This document shows, one piece after another, positions 52,978 through 63,572 of a stretch of 64,000 nt of DNA. This DNA comes from Acidobacteriota bacterium (GTDB lineage Bacteria; Acidobacteriota; Vicinamibacteria; Fen-336). Where the stretch lies: contig QHVM01000087.1 of assembly GCA_003223555.1 (NCBI GenBank), forward strand, positions 1 to 64,000, read 5' to 3'. The position numbers and the translations under genes are program-made. Every line of letters begins with the position of its first letter. The stretch's first letter is position 1. Under the pieces are notes generated by a model. It was given only the letters and a program-made list of their open reading frames with translations, did not search any database and was not told the DNA's origin.

Positions 52978-53714
52978 CAGCCGCGCCGGCCCCGGCGCGT
53001 CCGCACCCGGAACTCCCAGACCGCCTTGGGCACGTCCGCCATCGCGCTCAGGCCGAAGCGGAAGGGAGAGCGGATGAAGGACTCTCCGCCCTGCCGCTTC
53101 CAGAAGATGACCGGTTCCTGCCGGATGCGGAATCCCCTGGCCGCCGCGTTGACCACGATGAAGTGCTGGGGGTGGCGGTAGCGGCATCGGGTCTCCAGCA
53201 TCCGGCCGAAGACCCCGCGTCTCGCGCAGAGGAACCCGCTCTTGATGTCGCGCAGCCTCGTGCCGAAGAGGCGGTTGAGGAGGAAGCTGAAGCTCACGCT
53301 CAGCACGTACCGGTAGGTGTCGCGGTAGTCGTGGGCGATCCGCCAGCCCTGGACGACGTCGGCCCCTTCGTCGCGCAGCCGCTCGTAGAGGCGGGGAACG
53401 TCCTCGGGCGCGTATTGGAGGTCGGCGTCCATGATGAGGACGACCGGGCCGCGGACGGCGGCCAGGCCGGTCTTCCACGCTTCCGCGATGCCGCGGTTCT
53501 CGGCATGGCAGAGGCCGCGCACCTCGGGGTGCTCGCGGGCGGCGGCGGCGATGGCGGCCCGGGTCCCGTCGCGGCTGCCGTCGTCCACCAGGATCAGCTC
53601 GGCCGCGATCCGGTGGCGGATGAGGGCGGCCAGCGTCCTCCGCACCAGCTCCGCCACGTTGGCCTCCTCGTCGTGGCAGGGGACGATGATGGAGAGGACC
53701 GGCTCGAGGCCCAT
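52977..53714 (-). CDS. Family 2 glycosyltransferase
   Basis: 245 aa. GT2 A-fold: LSIIVPCHDEEANVAELVRRTL, ELILVDDGSRDGTRAAI, NRGIAEAWKTGLAAVRGPVVLIMDADLQYAPED (DxD), GWRIAHDYRDTYRYVLSVSFSFLLNRLFG, DIKSGFLCARR and FIRSPFRFGL. It resembles dolichyl-phosphate mannose synthase/undecaprenyl-phosphate glycosyltransferases, without a transmembrane tail. It lies 4 nt after the dienelactone-hydrolase-like gene and overlaps asnB. Confidence 0.88.
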   Translation of the reverse strand: MGLEPVLSIIVPCHDEEANVAELVRRTLAALIRHRIAAELILVDDGSRDGTRAAIAAAAREHPEVRGLCHAENRGIAEAWKTGLAAVRGPVVLIMDADLQYAPEDVPRLYERLRDEGADVVQGWRIAHDYRDTYRYVLSVSFSFLLNRLFGTRLRDIKSGFLCARRGVFGRMLETRCRYRHPQHFIVVNAAARGFRIRQEPVIFWKRQGGESFIRSPFRFGLSAMADVPKAVWEFRVRTRRGRRG

Positions 53715-53718
53715 GGCG

Positions 53719-54552
53719 TCAGCGCCGGCCCTCGAGGTGCTGGCGCAGGAACGAGATCGTGCGCGGCCAGGCCTGCGCGGTCGCCTTCGCGTTCGCGTCG
53801 CGGCCGGCTTGCGCGCGCAGGAAGCCGTGGCCGGCTCCGTCGTAGGTGTGGGTCTCGAAGCTCTTGCCCAGCCGCTTCATCTCCGCCTCGGCCGGCGGCA
53901 CGGTGGCGCCCACGCGGGCGTCGTCGCCGCCGTAGAGGCCGAGCACGGGCGCGTGGATGGCGGCCAGCGCCGCGCTCTCGGGCGAGGTGCCGTAGTAGAC
54001 CACCGCGGCGTCCAAGGCGGGCTGGGCCGCCGCGTAGGCGAAGCTGCGCCCGCCTCCCCAGCAGAACCCGATCGTCGCCACCTTCCCGTTGGCGGCGGGC
54101 AGCTTGACCGCGTAGTCCCGCACGGCGTCGAGGCGCGTCACCGTCTCCCCAGGGGTGATCTCGCGCACCAGCTTCACGACGTCGTCGCGGCTGCCCGCGG
54201 CGTCGGTCCCCCCTCCGCCCGGCGCGTGGCCGGAGACGAGGTCGGGCGCGACCGCGATGAAGCCCTCCCGGGCGAGCTGGTCGGCGACGGCCCGGATCCA
54301 ATCGCTCAGGCCGAAGATCTCGTGGATGACGATCACGACGCCGGCCTTGTCCTTCCGCTCCGGGTATGTGATCCACGTCCGGATCGGCGCCCCGCCCGCC
54401 GCCCTCACATCGACGTACTCGCCGTGCCGGGGCGAAGACTCGAGGGCGGCCTTGGCGGTCTCCTCGGGCGCGGGGAGGTTGGGATCCCGGGCGGCGGAGG
54501 GTGACGGCGAGGGGACGGCCGGAACCAGGACGGCGAGGAGGAGAGCGATCAT
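53719..54552 (-). CDS. Dienelactone-hydrolase-family protein, exported
   Basis: 277 aa with a signal peptide (MIALLLAVLVPAVPSPSPSA). Alpha/beta hydrolase core: VVIVIHEIFGLSDWIRAVADQLAREGFIAVAPDLVSG, VATIGFCWGGGRSF (nucleophile Cys, as in dienelactone hydrolases), VLGLYGGDDARV (Asp) and TYDGAGHGFLRAQAGRDANA (His). The full Cys-Asp-His triad is present. The true substrate may be a lactone or ester; exported members are common and uncharacterised. Confidence 0.88.
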   Translation of the reverse strand: MIALLLAVLVPAVPSPSPSAARDPNLPAPEETAKAALESSPRHGEYVDVRAAGGAPIRTWITYPERKDKAGVVIVIHEIFGLSDWIRAVADQLAREGFIAVAPDLVSGHAPGGGGTDAAGSRDDVVKLVREITPGETVTRLDAVRDYAVKLPAANGKVATIGFCWGGGRSFAYAAAQPALDAAVVYYGTSPESAALAAIHAPVLGLYGGDDARVGATVPPAEAEMKRLGKSFETHTYDGAGHGFLRAQAGRDANAKATAQAWPRTISFLRQHLEGRR

Positions 54553-54604
54553 TTCTTGGCCTCCGGAGGGGTGAGGGGGGAGCCGGATTGTACCGCGGCC
54601 GGGG

Positions 54605-56065
54605 TCAGCGGATCTTCCTCGCCGTCCCGGACACCTCGAGGTACACGGGGTTCGTCAGGACGACGAGGCCGCCGTCGGGGGCCCGGAGCTCGACGCGCAG
54701 GTAGCCGCTGGCCGTGGCCGCGCGGCGGAAGCGGGCGGGAGCGCCGGTCGAGAGCGGCGCTTCGCCCGCCGGCTCGCCGTTCCAGACCAGCTCCGCCCGT
54801 CCTCCGGCCGCCCCGCCGACCACCGCCGGCACTTCGACCTCCACCGTCTGCCCCGCGCTCAGCCGCAGCGTATCGCCGATCCCGGCCGTCGCGCCCCCCG
54901 CCCGGACCGTGATCCCGGGGGCCGGCGTGCGGGCGTCGCCCATGACCACGACCCGGCCCTCGCGGATGGCGCGAAGGATCGCCGCCCTGGACAGCTCGCT
55001 GGCCCTCACCCTCACGCTGCCTCGTCCGAGCGGCGCGCGCGGGCGATGCCAGTCGCTCGACCCCACGCCGGTGATGCGGCGTCCCTCGCGCAGCAGGCGG
55101 TCCCACAGCGCGATGGCCCGCGTCTGGGGCCCGAGCGGCCCGTTCCACACCTCCAGCGCGGCCACGCCGGGCGGGATCGCATGCTCCCAAGAGCAGCCGT
55201 CGCACTCGAGGAACGGGTGGTTGATCGAGAAGAGCGCCCCGCGCGAAGCGGCGGCCTCGACCAGGGAGTCGATCCGTTCCCGGCCGGGAAGCACGCGGAA
55301 GTCGATCTCGCTGCGCCAGCCGCTCAGCCCCCAGACGTTGGCGTGGCCGCCGGGTGTGGTCACCTCCTCTCCCGCGATCACCAGCAGCTCGGGATCCTCG
55401 GTCCGCTCGAGCTGGTGCGTCGTGTTGTTGTGGTCGGTGATGGCGATGAACTCCAGGCCGGCCGCGCGTGCCGCGCGCGCCACCTCGGCCGCGGTCTCCG
55501 TCCCGTCGCTGTGCAGCGTGTGCACGTGAAGGTCGCCGCTATACCAGCTCAGCGTCCCCCTTTGCTGCAGCGGCTCGGCCGGCCGCGGGGCCAGGCCGGG
55601 CGTCGGCCCGGCGGCGGCGCTCGACGTCCCGACCGTGAGGTCGACATCCACCCCCGGGGGGGCGACCTTGTAGAGACCGAGCACCACCTGCCACTCGCCG
55701 GCGGGCAGCGGGCCCGGCCAGTAACCGGGGGTGGCCTCGTCCACCGCGACGACGACGTGTTCCCGGCTGCCGCCGCTCCAGCCGCGGAAGCCGGCGCGGC
55801 CGAGGTCGAGCGGGCCCGGCTCGAACAGGCCGAGGTCGATCGCGTTGCCGCCGTCCGCCTTGTCGTAGCGGTAGCCGACCTCCAGCCTCGTGCACCCGGC
55901 CGGCACGCTCACCGGCACGTACTGGTAGCGGCCGGCGTCGCGCTGGGCGGGCGTGTAATGCAGCCGGAGCGGGCGGCCCTCCGGCGCCTTCTCCGGCGGC
56001 GCCGGCGAGGGCGCGAACGAGACCGCGGCGGCCGCCGCGAGCAGCGCGCCGAGCAACCGGCTCAC
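54605..56065 (-). CDS. CehA/McbA-like PHP-domain metallohydrolase, exported
   Basis: 486 aa from the GTG that overlaps the cupin stop. It has a leader (MSRLLGALLAAAAAVSFAPSP), an N-terminal beta domain (residues about 40-170), then the PHP metal site: WYSGDLHVHTLHSDGTET, LEFIAITDHNNTT, VIAGEEVTTPGGHANVWGL, LFSINHPFLECDG, and VGSSDWHRPRAPLGRG. This His/Asp set matches CehA/McbA-family phosphoesterase-like hydrolases. A C-terminal beta region of about 120 residues follows. Substrate unknown; it is expected in the periplasm. Confidence 0.85.
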   Translation of the reverse strand: MSRLLGALLAAAAAVSFAPSPAPPEKAPEGRPLRLHYTPAQRDAGRYQYVPVSVPAGCTRLEVGYRYDKADGGNAIDLGLFEPGPLDLGRAGFRGWSGGSREHVVVAVDEATPGYWPGPLPAGEWQVVLGLYKVAPPGVDVDLTVGTSSAAAGPTPGLAPRPAEPLQQRGTLSWYSGDLHVHTLHSDGTETAAEVARAARAAGLEFIAITDHNNTTHQLERTEDPELLVIAGEEVTTPGGHANVWGLSGWRSEIDFRVLPGRERIDSLVEAAASRGALFSINHPFLECDGCSWEHAIPPGVAALEVWNGPLGPQTRAIALWDRLLREGRRITGVGSSDWHRPRAPLGRGSVRVRASELSRAAILRAIREGRVVVMGDARTPAPGITVRAGGATAGIGDTLRLSAGQTVEVEVPAVVGGAAGGRAELVWNGEPAGEAPLSTGAPARFRRAATASGYLRVELRAPDGGLVVLTNPVYLEVSGTARKIR

Positions 56066-56430
56066 CGGCGGTCGGGCTTGCGTTGGAAGTACGTGTCGGT
56101 GCCGTCCAGCCAGTCCTGGCGGATGGGGCTGAACACGTCGACGTCGACGGTATCCTCGAGCGCCTCCGCGCGGTGGGGCACGTGGGGCGGGATGACGACG
56201 AAGCGGCCCGGCTCCAGCGTCACCTCCTGCTCCGGCTCCCCGATCCACAGGCGCAGCGCGCCCTCCAGGATGTAGGTGATCTGCTCGCTCACGTGCGAGT
56301 GGGTGGGCACGACCGCCCCTTTCTTGAGCAGCACCCGGGCGATCATCTCGTTCTGCCCGGTCACGACCTGGCGGGAGATCTCGGACGTCACCGGCTCGAC
56401 GGGGACCGTGTCCCAGCTGAGAGCCTTCAT
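56062..56430 (-). CDS. Small cupin-domain protein
   Basis: 122 aa, a single cupin: VVPTHSHVSEQITYILEGALRLWIGEPE (motif 1: H, H, E) and GRFVVIPPHVPHRAEALEDTVDVDVF (motif 2: H). The metal-binding set is intact. It starts four bases inside the glycosidase gene stop and ends inside the PHP gene start. Such cupins may be sugar isomerases or sensors; the function is not established. Confidence 0.85.
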   Translation of the reverse strand: MKALSWDTVPVEPVTSEISRQVVTGQNEMIARVLLKKGAVVPTHSHVSEQITYILEGALRLWIGEPEQEVTLEPGRFVVIPPHVPHRAEALEDTVDVDVFSPIRQDWLDGTDTYFQRKPDRR

Positions 56431-57695
56431 GCCTCCCCCTCGCGTCTCGCGAGCATGTCCACGACGATTCCCGTCCACGAGAAGTCGTGGGCGCCGGCTC
56501 CCGCCCCGGTGAGCGGATCGTAGTACTCGCGGAAGCCGTGCTCCTCGACCAGCCGGGCCGAGCGGTCCTCGATCGCCGCCGCCAGGTCGGCCCGCCCATG
56601 GCGGCGCAGCCCCCGACAGAGGTACCAGTTGGTGTTCATCCACGCCGGGCCCCTCCAGACGAGCTTGCCGACCGGGCCGGCCGAGAAGGACGGCGCGCTC
56701 ATGGCCACCGAAGGCACCGGGAAGGGCGCCGCGTACTCCCGCGGGTCCTCGAGGTGGGCGATGAGCGAGGCCGCGAGGGGCCCCGGCAGCTCGGGCAGGA
56801 CGAGGGGCATGAGCGAGGAGATGCTGTTCGTGCGCAGCATCTCTTCCTCGGCGCCCGCCAGGTCGAAGAACAGGCCGGCCTCGCGGTCGTAGCACTTGTC
56901 GACGAGGGCGGTCGCCGTGCGGCGGGCCCGGCGGCGCATCTCGTCCGCCCCCCGGGGGTCGCCGGCGCCGTCGAGGAGGTCGGCCAGGACGCGCTCGTTC
57001 TCGGCGTAGATCGTGTTGACGAGCACGTCCTCCACCACGAAGAGGTCGAGTCCGAACATGCGCGCGGGGTCCCGCCCCACCTCCGCGTACGGCCCCGCCA
57101 CGCGCTCCCAGGCCGCGGTGAACTGTTCCGGGGCCAGGACGGAGATCCCGAGATAGGCGTCGTACTTCGGCGCGTGGTCGAGCCCGGACTCGTCGGGCTG
57201 CAGGATGGCAATGAGTCCGTCGCGGTCGGGGTCCCGCACGCGGTCGAGCCAGTCGAAGTAGCGGCGCGCCGCCGGCAGCACGTCGGCGAGGAACGCCGCC
57301 CCGCCCTCCCCGCGCGCCGCGGCCTGCACCGCCTCGGCCAGCACCGGCGGCTGGATGCAGTCGCTCAGGTAGGGCGTCCGATAGGCGATCGAGTACGTGG
57401 CCAGCATGTCCTCGTAGCGCTCGCGCTGCCAGAAGGTCACGTGGGCCACGAAGCCGTCCGGCTGGGCGTTGGCGAGGAGGCTGCGCACCTCGGCCCGCGC
57501 CCGCTCCGGGTCGAGATGGGACAGGGCCACCGCGTGGAAGCAGGAGTCCCAGAACCACTGGAACGGATAGGTGCCCATCGAGGGACAGACGAAGTCGTAT
57601 TCCCGGTCGCACCACTCTGCCGTCCCGCGCTGGCGGTTGCGGTCGTAGAGCGATCCCACCGCCTCCCGCATCCGTTCGAGCCGTGACGAGCTCAT
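56427..57695 (-). CDS. GH63/MGH1-like glycoside hydrolase ((alpha/alpha)6 barrel)
   Basis: 422 aa without leader. [110 protein letters not shown] and [15 protein letters not shown] follow the (alpha/alpha)6 pattern of mannosylglycerate hydrolase-like and glucosidase I-like enzymes (WDSCFHA and RGPxWxNxNW are the best marks). The exact substrate is unknown; a cytoplasmic mannoside or glucoside fits the neighbouring GH38 and importer. ATGA overlaps with both neighbours. Confidence 0.85.
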   Translation of the reverse strand: MSSSRLERMREAVGSLYDRNRQRGTAEWCDREYDFVCPSMGTYPFQWFWDSCFHAVALSHLDPERARAEVRSLLANAQPDGFVAHVTFWQRERYEDMLATYSIAYRTPYLSDCIQPPVLAEAVQAAARGEGGAAFLADVLPAARRYFDWLDRVRDPDRDGLIAILQPDESGLDHAPKYDAYLGISVLAPEQFTAAWERVAGPYAEVGRDPARMFGLDLFVVEDVLVNTIYAENERVLADLLDGAGDPRGADEMRRRARRTATALVDKCYDREAGLFFDLAGAEEEMLRTNSISSLMPLVLPELPGPLAASLIAHLEDPREYAAPFPVPSVAMSAPSFSAGPVGKLVWRGPAWMNTNWYLCRGLRRHGRADLAAAIEDRSARLVEEHGFREYYDPLTGAGAGAHDFSWTGIVVDMLARREGEA

Positions 57696-59823
57696 GGCCC
57701 TTCGTACGCCTCGACCTTCCGGCCCTGGAGGTACTTGTCGAACCACGCCACGATGTGCTGCAGCCGCTCCACCCGGTGCCACGGCTTGCCCGAGCGGCTG
57801 AGCTCGTGGCTCTCGTCGGGGAAGCGGACCATGACCGTCGGCTTCTTCAGGAACTTGAGCGCCCGGAACATCTGCTCTCCCCCCGCCGCCGGAGGCGTGC
57901 GGTAATCGGCCTCGCCTTCGATGAGCATCAGCGGCGTCTTCACGCTCGCGATATGGGTGATGGGGGAGCGCTCGGCGTAGTCCCCCGGGTCCTGCCACGG
58001 CGCGCCCCGGAACCAGCGCGGCGTGAAGAGCGTGAAGTCGGCGGTCAGCCAGAACGCGGCCCAGTCGGCGATCGAGCGCTGGGCGACGGCGGCCGCGAAG
58101 CGGCCGGTCTGGGTGATCGTCCAGTTGGTCAGGATGCCGCCTCCGCTGCCGCCGGTCACCCCCAGACGCTTCGGGTCGACGTAGCCGCGCCGGATGAGCT
58201 CGTCCACCCCCGCCATCAGATCCTTGTAGTCGTCGCCCGGGTAATGGTACTGGATGACGTTGCCGAACTCCTGGCCATAGGCCGAGCTGCCCCGCGGGTT
58301 GGGGTACAGCACGACGTAGCCCCGCGCCGCCATCCACTGGAACTCGTGGTCGAACGTGTAGCCGTAGGCCGCGTGCGGGCCACCGTGGATGTTCAGGATG
58401 AGGGGGTATCTCTTCCCGGGGTCGAAGTCGGGCGGCTTCTGGACCCAGGCCTGGATCTTCTTCCCGTCGAAGCTCGGGTAGGTGATCTCCTCGGGCGCGG
58501 TGAGGTTCAGCTCCGAGAAGAGCGCGTCGTTGAATCGGGTCAGCTGCCGGCGCCGGCCCGGGTCGGGGTCGAGGACGAAGAGGTCCCCGACGGCGGTGGG
58601 GGTGGAGATCACGAGCGCGAAACGCGACGCGCCGGGTGACGCGGTCGCGCTCATCACCTCCTGGTCGCCGGCCGTGAGCGGAGCGACCTTGCCGGTCGCG
58701 GCGTCCACCCGCTGCAGGTTCGCCCGGCCGCGCTCGGAGCTGACCACGACGATCGTCCGGCCGTCCTTCGTCCACGCGAGGACCAACGGGCCGGCGCCCC
58801 GCGGAGCGCGCTGGTCGCCGGTGAGACCGCCGCCCACGTCGTAGTCGTAATCGGCGGTCAGGTTGCGCGCGGCCGACCCGGACGCGCGCTCGACCACGAA
58901 GAGGTCGGGCTGGTCGTACGAGCGGGCCGGGCTGCCGTTGAGGGTGCCGCGGAAGGCGATGCGCCGGCCGTCGGGGCTGAACGCGAACTCGCCGATCGGT
59001 CCCTCGATGCTGGCCACCCGTCGCAATTCGCCTCCGCCCGCGGGAACGGCGTAGAGGTCGGCGTCGGGAGACTGGTAGTAGGGCTCCTTCTCACGGTCGG
59101 AGGTGAAGAAGATCTCGGCTCCGTCGGGGGCCCAGCGCAGGTTCTCCTCGTCGAACTCACCGGTGGTGATGCGCTTCGGCGTCGGGAGACCCGCCTCCTC
59201 GGCGCGGGCGGGGACCGTCCAGATGTGGCTCGGCCGCTCCGGGTCGAGGTAACCACGGCCGTTGAAGCGGTAGACCGCCCGCGTGATCACGCGGACGTCG
59301 CTTTCCCGGTCGGCCTCCGCCGGCTCGTCCTTCTTCGCCGGCTCCGGCCGCGACCTCCTGGCCAGGTCCTTCTCGTTGGTCCCCGAGGTGAAGGCGATGG
59401 TGGCGCCGTCGGGAGACCACTCCGGCGTCCCCGCTCCCTTGGGCAGGTCGGTCAGGGCCCGGGCCTCCCCTCCGGCGCTCGGGATCAGGTAGAGCTGGGC
59501 CGGCTGCGGCTTCCCTTCCTTTTCCGTCGCGCGGGTGAAGACGATCCACTTCCCATCGGGCGACCAGCGCGGCGACGCGTCCTGGGGGCCGCTCGTGCGC
59601 TGCCGTCGGCGGCCGCCACCCAGACCGCGCTCGCATAGCCGTCCTTCTTCTTGTCGACCGCGACCCGCACGAAGGCGACCTGACTCCCCTCGGGCGAGAT
59701 CTGCGGGTCGGCGACCCACACGAAGCGGAACAGGTCCGTCTCGGCAATCGGCCGCGTGAGGGCGGCGGCCGAAGCGGCGGAGACGGCGAGCAGCGCCGCG
59801 GAGAGGATGAGGCGGGCGGACAT
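57692..59823 (-). pseudogene. S9 family prolyl oligopeptidase-like peptidase, frameshifted near N-terminus
   Basis: The N-terminal frame (ATG 59823) has a signal peptide and [34 protein letters not shown] up to [10 protein letters not shown]. The next residues continue in another frame: [22 protein letters not shown] through the beta-propeller ([29 protein letters not shown]) to the catalytic domain [29 protein letters not shown] (Ser), EGEADYRTP (Asp) and [11 protein letters not shown] (His). The shift is around 59,590-59,605 and one base would repair it to about 710 aa. All catalytic residues remain. It may be a real lesion or a sequence error. The gene heads the 12-gene minus-strand run. 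Confidence 0.78.
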
Positions 59824-59942
59824 CGGACGGCCCCCTTCGGGAGGGGACTATCCTACCCGAGACCGGTCGTTTCGCTCGCGGGCGGTCTTCCCCTATCCCG
59901 GCGAGGAAGCACGGAAGTGGGTTATCCTCGCGGAGGGACGTG

Positions 59943-62477
59943 ATGACCCTCCTGGACCGGTTCCGCACCCGCCCCGCCTGGCAGAGTCCAGATCCGCAGG
60001 TGCGGGCGGCCGCCGTGCGGCACCTCGGCGCCGACCAGTCCGACCTGCTCGCTTCCATCGCCCGCGACGACGCCGACCCGCGGGTGCGACGCGCGGCGGT
60101 GCAGAGGCTGGAGGACCCCACGGCGCTGGCCGAGCGCGCGAGGGAGGACGGTGACGAGTCCGTGCGTCAGGAAGCCGCCGGCCGCCTGCTGCACATGGCC
60201 GAGGCGGCCGAGGATCCGGCGACCGCCGAGGCGGCGCTGGCCGGGCTCGGCGACGCCCGTCACCTTTCGGCGCTGGCCCGGGCCGCCCGGCTGTCCTCGA
60301 TCCGGTTCGCCGCCGTGGCGCGGCTCGACGACCCGCGCGCGCTGGCCACGGTCGCCAAGGCCGCCGCCGATCCGGCCACCCGCCAGGCGGCCCTCGAAGC
60401 GATCCGCGACCCCGCCGCGCTGGCCGAGGTCGCCCTGAAGAGCGAGCACAAGGACGTGGCGGTGGCGGCGGTGGCCCGGCTCGACGATCGGGACACCCTG
60501 GAAGCAGTGGCCGCCCGCGCCCGCAACTCCGCCGCCGCCCGGCGGGCTCGGGCCGCGCTCGACACGCAACCGGCGCCGCCCCCGCCCGCTGCCGAGGCGG
60601 CTCCGGTCGCGACCGTCGCCGAAGCTCCGCCGTTGCCGGCCCAGCCGCCCCTCCCCGAGCCGCCGGCCCCCGAGCCGGCGCCTTCCGTCGAGTCGCCGCG
60701 GGCCGCGCCCGGGCCCGCCGTGCCCGACGCGCGGGAGCGTGAGCGGGCGGAGCGTCTCTCGCTGTGTGAGAAGGTCGAGTCGCTCCGGGGCGAGGACGCC
60801 CTCGATCGCCTCGAAGAGGCGCGGGCCGCGTGGGAGGGCATGGCTCCCCTCATCGACCCCCCCGAGTTGGAGGCGCTGAACGGACGCTTCCAGCGGGCGC
60901 TGGCGGAATGCCGGCAGCGGCAGCAGGATGAGGCCGCGCACCGCGCCGTCGAGAAGGAAGCCGCCGAGCGCGAGGCCAGGGAGAAGGAGGCGCAGGCCCG
61001 GGCCCGGGAGGCCGAGCTGCGCCGGCGCCAGCAGACGCTGGCCCGGGCCCAGGCCCTGGCGGCCAGGCTGGAGGCCCTGGCGCACGCCGAGAAGCCGGGC
61101 CTGCGCGAGGTGGAGCGCGCGCTCCGCGACGAACGCAGCATGCTGGACGCCCTGGCCACGCTGCCGGAGAGGAAGGAGCGCGAGGCACTGGCCGAGCGCT
61201 TGAGGGCGGGGCGGGCCGCTCTCTTCCCGAAGGCCCAGGAGCTGCGCGAGGCCGACGAGTGGACGCGCTGGACCAACGCGGCCAAGCAGGAGGAGCTGTG
61301 CCGGCAGGCCGAGGCCCTGCTCGCCGAGGAGGACCTCGAGAAGGCGCTCCGCAGGCTGCGCGAGATCGACGCGGCCTGGCGGGAGGTCCGCCAGGCCCCC
61401 CGCGACCAGGCCGAGAGCCTGTGGAAGCGGTTCAAGGCGGCGCGCGACCAGCTCCACGCCCGCCTCGACCCGTACCTCGCGAAGAAGAAGGAAGAGGGCC
61501 GGGCCAACGCCAAGCGCAAGGAGGAGCTGGCCGCGCGGGCGGAGGCGCTGGCCGGATCGACCGACTGGCTCAAGACGGCCGAGCAGTTCCGGCGGCTGCA
61601 ATCGGAGTGGAAGCAGGTGGGCCCGACGCCGCACCGGACCTCGCAGGTGCTCTGGGAGCGCTTCCGCGCCGCCGCCGACCGCTTCTTCACCCGGCGCAAA
61701 GAGGACCTGGACCGGCGCAAGCACGAGTGGGCGGCCAACCTGCAGCGCAAGGAGGCGCTGTGCGCGCGGGCGGAAGAGCTGGCCACCTCCGCCGACTGGG
61801 AGCCCGCGGCGGCGGAGATGAAGCGGCTGCAAACGGAGTGGAAGACGGTGGGCCCCGTGCGCAAGAGCAGGGCGGAGGCGGTCTGGCAGCGCTTCCGCAA
61901 GGCCGCCGACGCGTTCTTCGAGCGCTATGCCCAGCGGGAACAGCTCGAGCGCGCGGCCGCGGTGGCGGAGCGCGAGGCCCTTTGCCTCGAGATGGAGCAG
62001 ATGGCGTCGGGGACGGCGCCGTCCGGCGTGGGGCCGCGCGTCCTGGAGATCGTGAACCGCTGGCGTCAGGCCGGCCCGCCTCCGCGCGAGAGCGCCGAAG
62101 CGCTGTCCCGCCGCTTCGCCGACGCGCGTAACCGCGTCGTGGAGGCCCGCCCCGAGGCGTTCCGCAAGACGGAGCTGGACCCGGAGGCGAACCGCGCGCG
62201 CATGGAGAAGCTGTGCGCGAGGGTGGAAGCGCTGCTGCCCCGCGCGGAGGCCGCCGGCGCCTCGCTGGCCGAGCGGCTGAAGGAGGCGCTGGCCGCCAAC
62301 ACGATGGGCGCCCGCGGTGAGGCCGAGGCGCGCTGGAAGGCCGCCGCGGCCGAGGTCGAGGCGGCGCAGACCGCCTGGAAGCGGCTGGGTCCGGTGCCGG
62401 GCGAGGCCGGGCGGGCCCTGGCCGAGCGCTTCGAGGCCGCCTGCCACCGCTTCCTCGACAGCCGTCCGCGGAAGTAG
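59943..62477 (+). CDS. DUF349-repeat protein with N-terminal HEAT-like repeats
   Basis: 844 aa from ATG 59943, with GGAGGG upstream (a GTG lies one codon earlier). Residues 1-210 are short HEAT-like repeats ([57 protein letters not shown]). A Pro/Ala-rich linker and a charged coiled-coil stretch (residues about 260-400) follow. Then come several DUF349 units: [103 protein letters not shown]. The family is widespread with no settled function. It is monocistronic and divergent from the S9 gene. Confidence 0.85.
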   Translation: MTLLDRFRTRPAWQSPDPQVRAAAVRHLGADQSDLLASIARDDADPRVRRAAVQRLEDPTALAERAREDGDESVRQEAAGRLLHMAEAAEDPATAEAALAGLGDARHLSALARAARLSSIRFAAVARLDDPRALATVAKAAADPATRQAALEAIRDPAALAEVALKSEHKDVAVAAVARLDDRDTLEAVAARARNSAAARRARAALDTQPAPPPPAAEAAPVATVAEAPPLPAQPPLPEPPAPEPAPSVESPRAAPGPAVPDARERERAERLSLCEKVESLRGEDALDRLEEARAAWEGMAPLIDPPELEALNGRFQRALAECRQRQQDEAAHRAVEKEAAEREAREKEAQARAREAELRRRQQTLARAQALAARLEALAHAEKPGLREVERALRDERSMLDALATLPERKEREALAERLRAGRAALFPKAQELREADEWTRWTNAAKQEELCRQAEALLAEEDLEKALRRLREIDAAWREVRQAPRDQAESLWKRFKAARDQLHARLDPYLAKKKEEGRANAKRKEELAARAEALAGSTDWLKTAEQFRRLQSEWKQVGPTPHRTSQVLWERFRAAADRFFTRRKEDLDRRKHEWAANLQRKEALCARAEELATSADWEPAAAEMKRLQTEWKTVGPVRKSRAEAVWQRFRKAADAFFERYAQREQLERAAAVAEREALCLEMEQMASGTAPSGVGPRVLEIVNRWRQAGPPPRESAEALSRRFADARNRVVEARPEAFRKTELDPEANRARMEKLCARVEALLPRAEAAGASLAERLKEALAANTMGARGEAEARWKAAAAEVEAAQTAWKRLGPVPGEAGRALAERFEAACHRFLDSRPRK

Positions 62478-62555
62478 ATCGGGGCTTGATTTCCGCGGCG
62501 GGGGAAGATAGCGTCGGTCCGTTCCCGGTCGCGACCCCTGAAGGAGGGCCGCCCG

Positions 62556-62708
62556 ATGCTCGAGCTGGTGATCGTCGTCCTGATCGTGCTCTGGCTGCTC
62601 GGCTACTTCGGTCCCGCCCGGGTGCCCGCCATCCCGCGGACCGGGAACCTCATCCACCTGCTTCTCGTCATCATCCTGATCTTGATCGTCGTCCGGCTGC
62701 TGCGGTGA
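62556..62708 (+). CDS. Tiny two-helix membrane protein (lmo0937-like)
   Basis: 50 aa, too short for the track. AAGGAGG lies 8 nt before the ATG. The translation starts MLELVIVVLIVLWLLGYFG and ends LIHLLLVIILILIVVRLLR: two hydrophobic helices joined by a Gly/Pro loop, the pattern of the small lmo0937/DUF5670 membrane proteins of unknown function. Often stress-associated in other bacteria; no direct evidence here. Confidence 0.8.
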   Translation: MLELVIVVLIVLWLLGYFGPARVPAIPRTGNLIHLLLVIILILIVVRLLR

Positions 62709-62749
62709 GGTCCGCCGCCCGCCGGACCCATCTCCATCGAGGAGGATCC

Positions 62750-63547
62750 ATGCGGCTGCCGACCTGCGCGCTGGCGCTCGCCTTCCTGGCCGCCCTGCCC
62801 GCGGCCGCGGAAGACCTCACGATCGTCTCGAAAGTGAGCCGCGACGGCGGCCCACCGACGACCGCGACCAGCTACCTCACGAGCGACCACGTCCGCATCG
62901 TGCAGGCGGACGGTCGGGAGTTCATGATCGATCTCAAGTCGGGCGACATGACGGTCGTGGACGGCCGCCGGCGCCAGTACTTCGTCGTCACCCGGCAGGA
63001 CCTGGAGCAGGCCCGGGCCCGCATCCAGCAGCAGATGAACAACCCGCAGATGAAGGAGGCCCAGGAGCGGATGAAGAACCTGCCGCCTGACGTCCAGAAG
63101 AAGATGCAGGCGGCGATGGGCGGGCTGGTGGGGGCGGTGACCGTGCAGAAGGCCGGCACGACGCGCAAGGTCGCCGGCTACACGTGCGAGGACTGGACGA
63201 TCGCCTTCGGCCAGATCTCGAAGACGGAGGAGTGCCTCACGAGCGACCTGCCGCTCCCCGCCCAGTCGTGGGAGAGGTACCGCGAGTTCGCGGAGAGCAT
63301 GCGCAACATGATGGCGGCCATGGGGCCGATGGGGAAGGGCATCTCGGACCTGCAGGAGAAGATGAAGGACATGAAAGGGTTCCCCCTCGTCATGAAGACC
63401 ACTGCCGGCCTGATGGGCCGCACCTCGACCACCTCCAGCGAGGTCGTCGAGATCAAGCGCGGACCCATTCCCGCCTCGGCCTGGCAGCTCCCGGCCGGCT
63501 ACACCCGGGTCGAGAACCCGATGCTCAAGGGCGGACCGGGGATGTGA
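62750..63547 (+). CDS. DUF4412-like exported protein
   Basis: 265 aa from ATG 62750 with GAGGAGGA upstream. A signal peptide (MRLPTCALALAFLAALPAAA) precedes a beta-rich domain (LTIVSKVSRDGGPPTTATSYLTSDHVRIVQADGREFMIDLKSGDMTVVDGRRRQYF), a Met/Gln-rich helix (QQQMNNPQMKEAQERMKNLP), and VAGYTCEDWTIAFGQISKTEECLTSDLPL. This matches DUF4412 proteins, often found in Acidobacteriota and Bacteroidota; function unknown. It may be co-transcribed with the tiny membrane protein 41 nt upstream. Confidence 0.82.
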   Translation: MRLPTCALALAFLAALPAAAEDLTIVSKVSRDGGPPTTATSYLTSDHVRIVQADGREFMIDLKSGDMTVVDGRRRQYFVVTRQDLEQARARIQQQMNNPQMKEAQERMKNLPPDVQKKMQAAMGGLVGAVTVQKAGTTRKVAGYTCEDWTIAFGQISKTEECLTSDLPLPAQSWERYREFAESMRNMMAAMGPMGKGISDLQEKMKDMKGFPLVMKTTAGLMGRTSTTSSEVVEIKRGPIPASAWQLPAGYTRVENPMLKGGPGM

Positions 63548-63572
63548 CCTGCGGCGCGGCCGGAAGAGTTCC

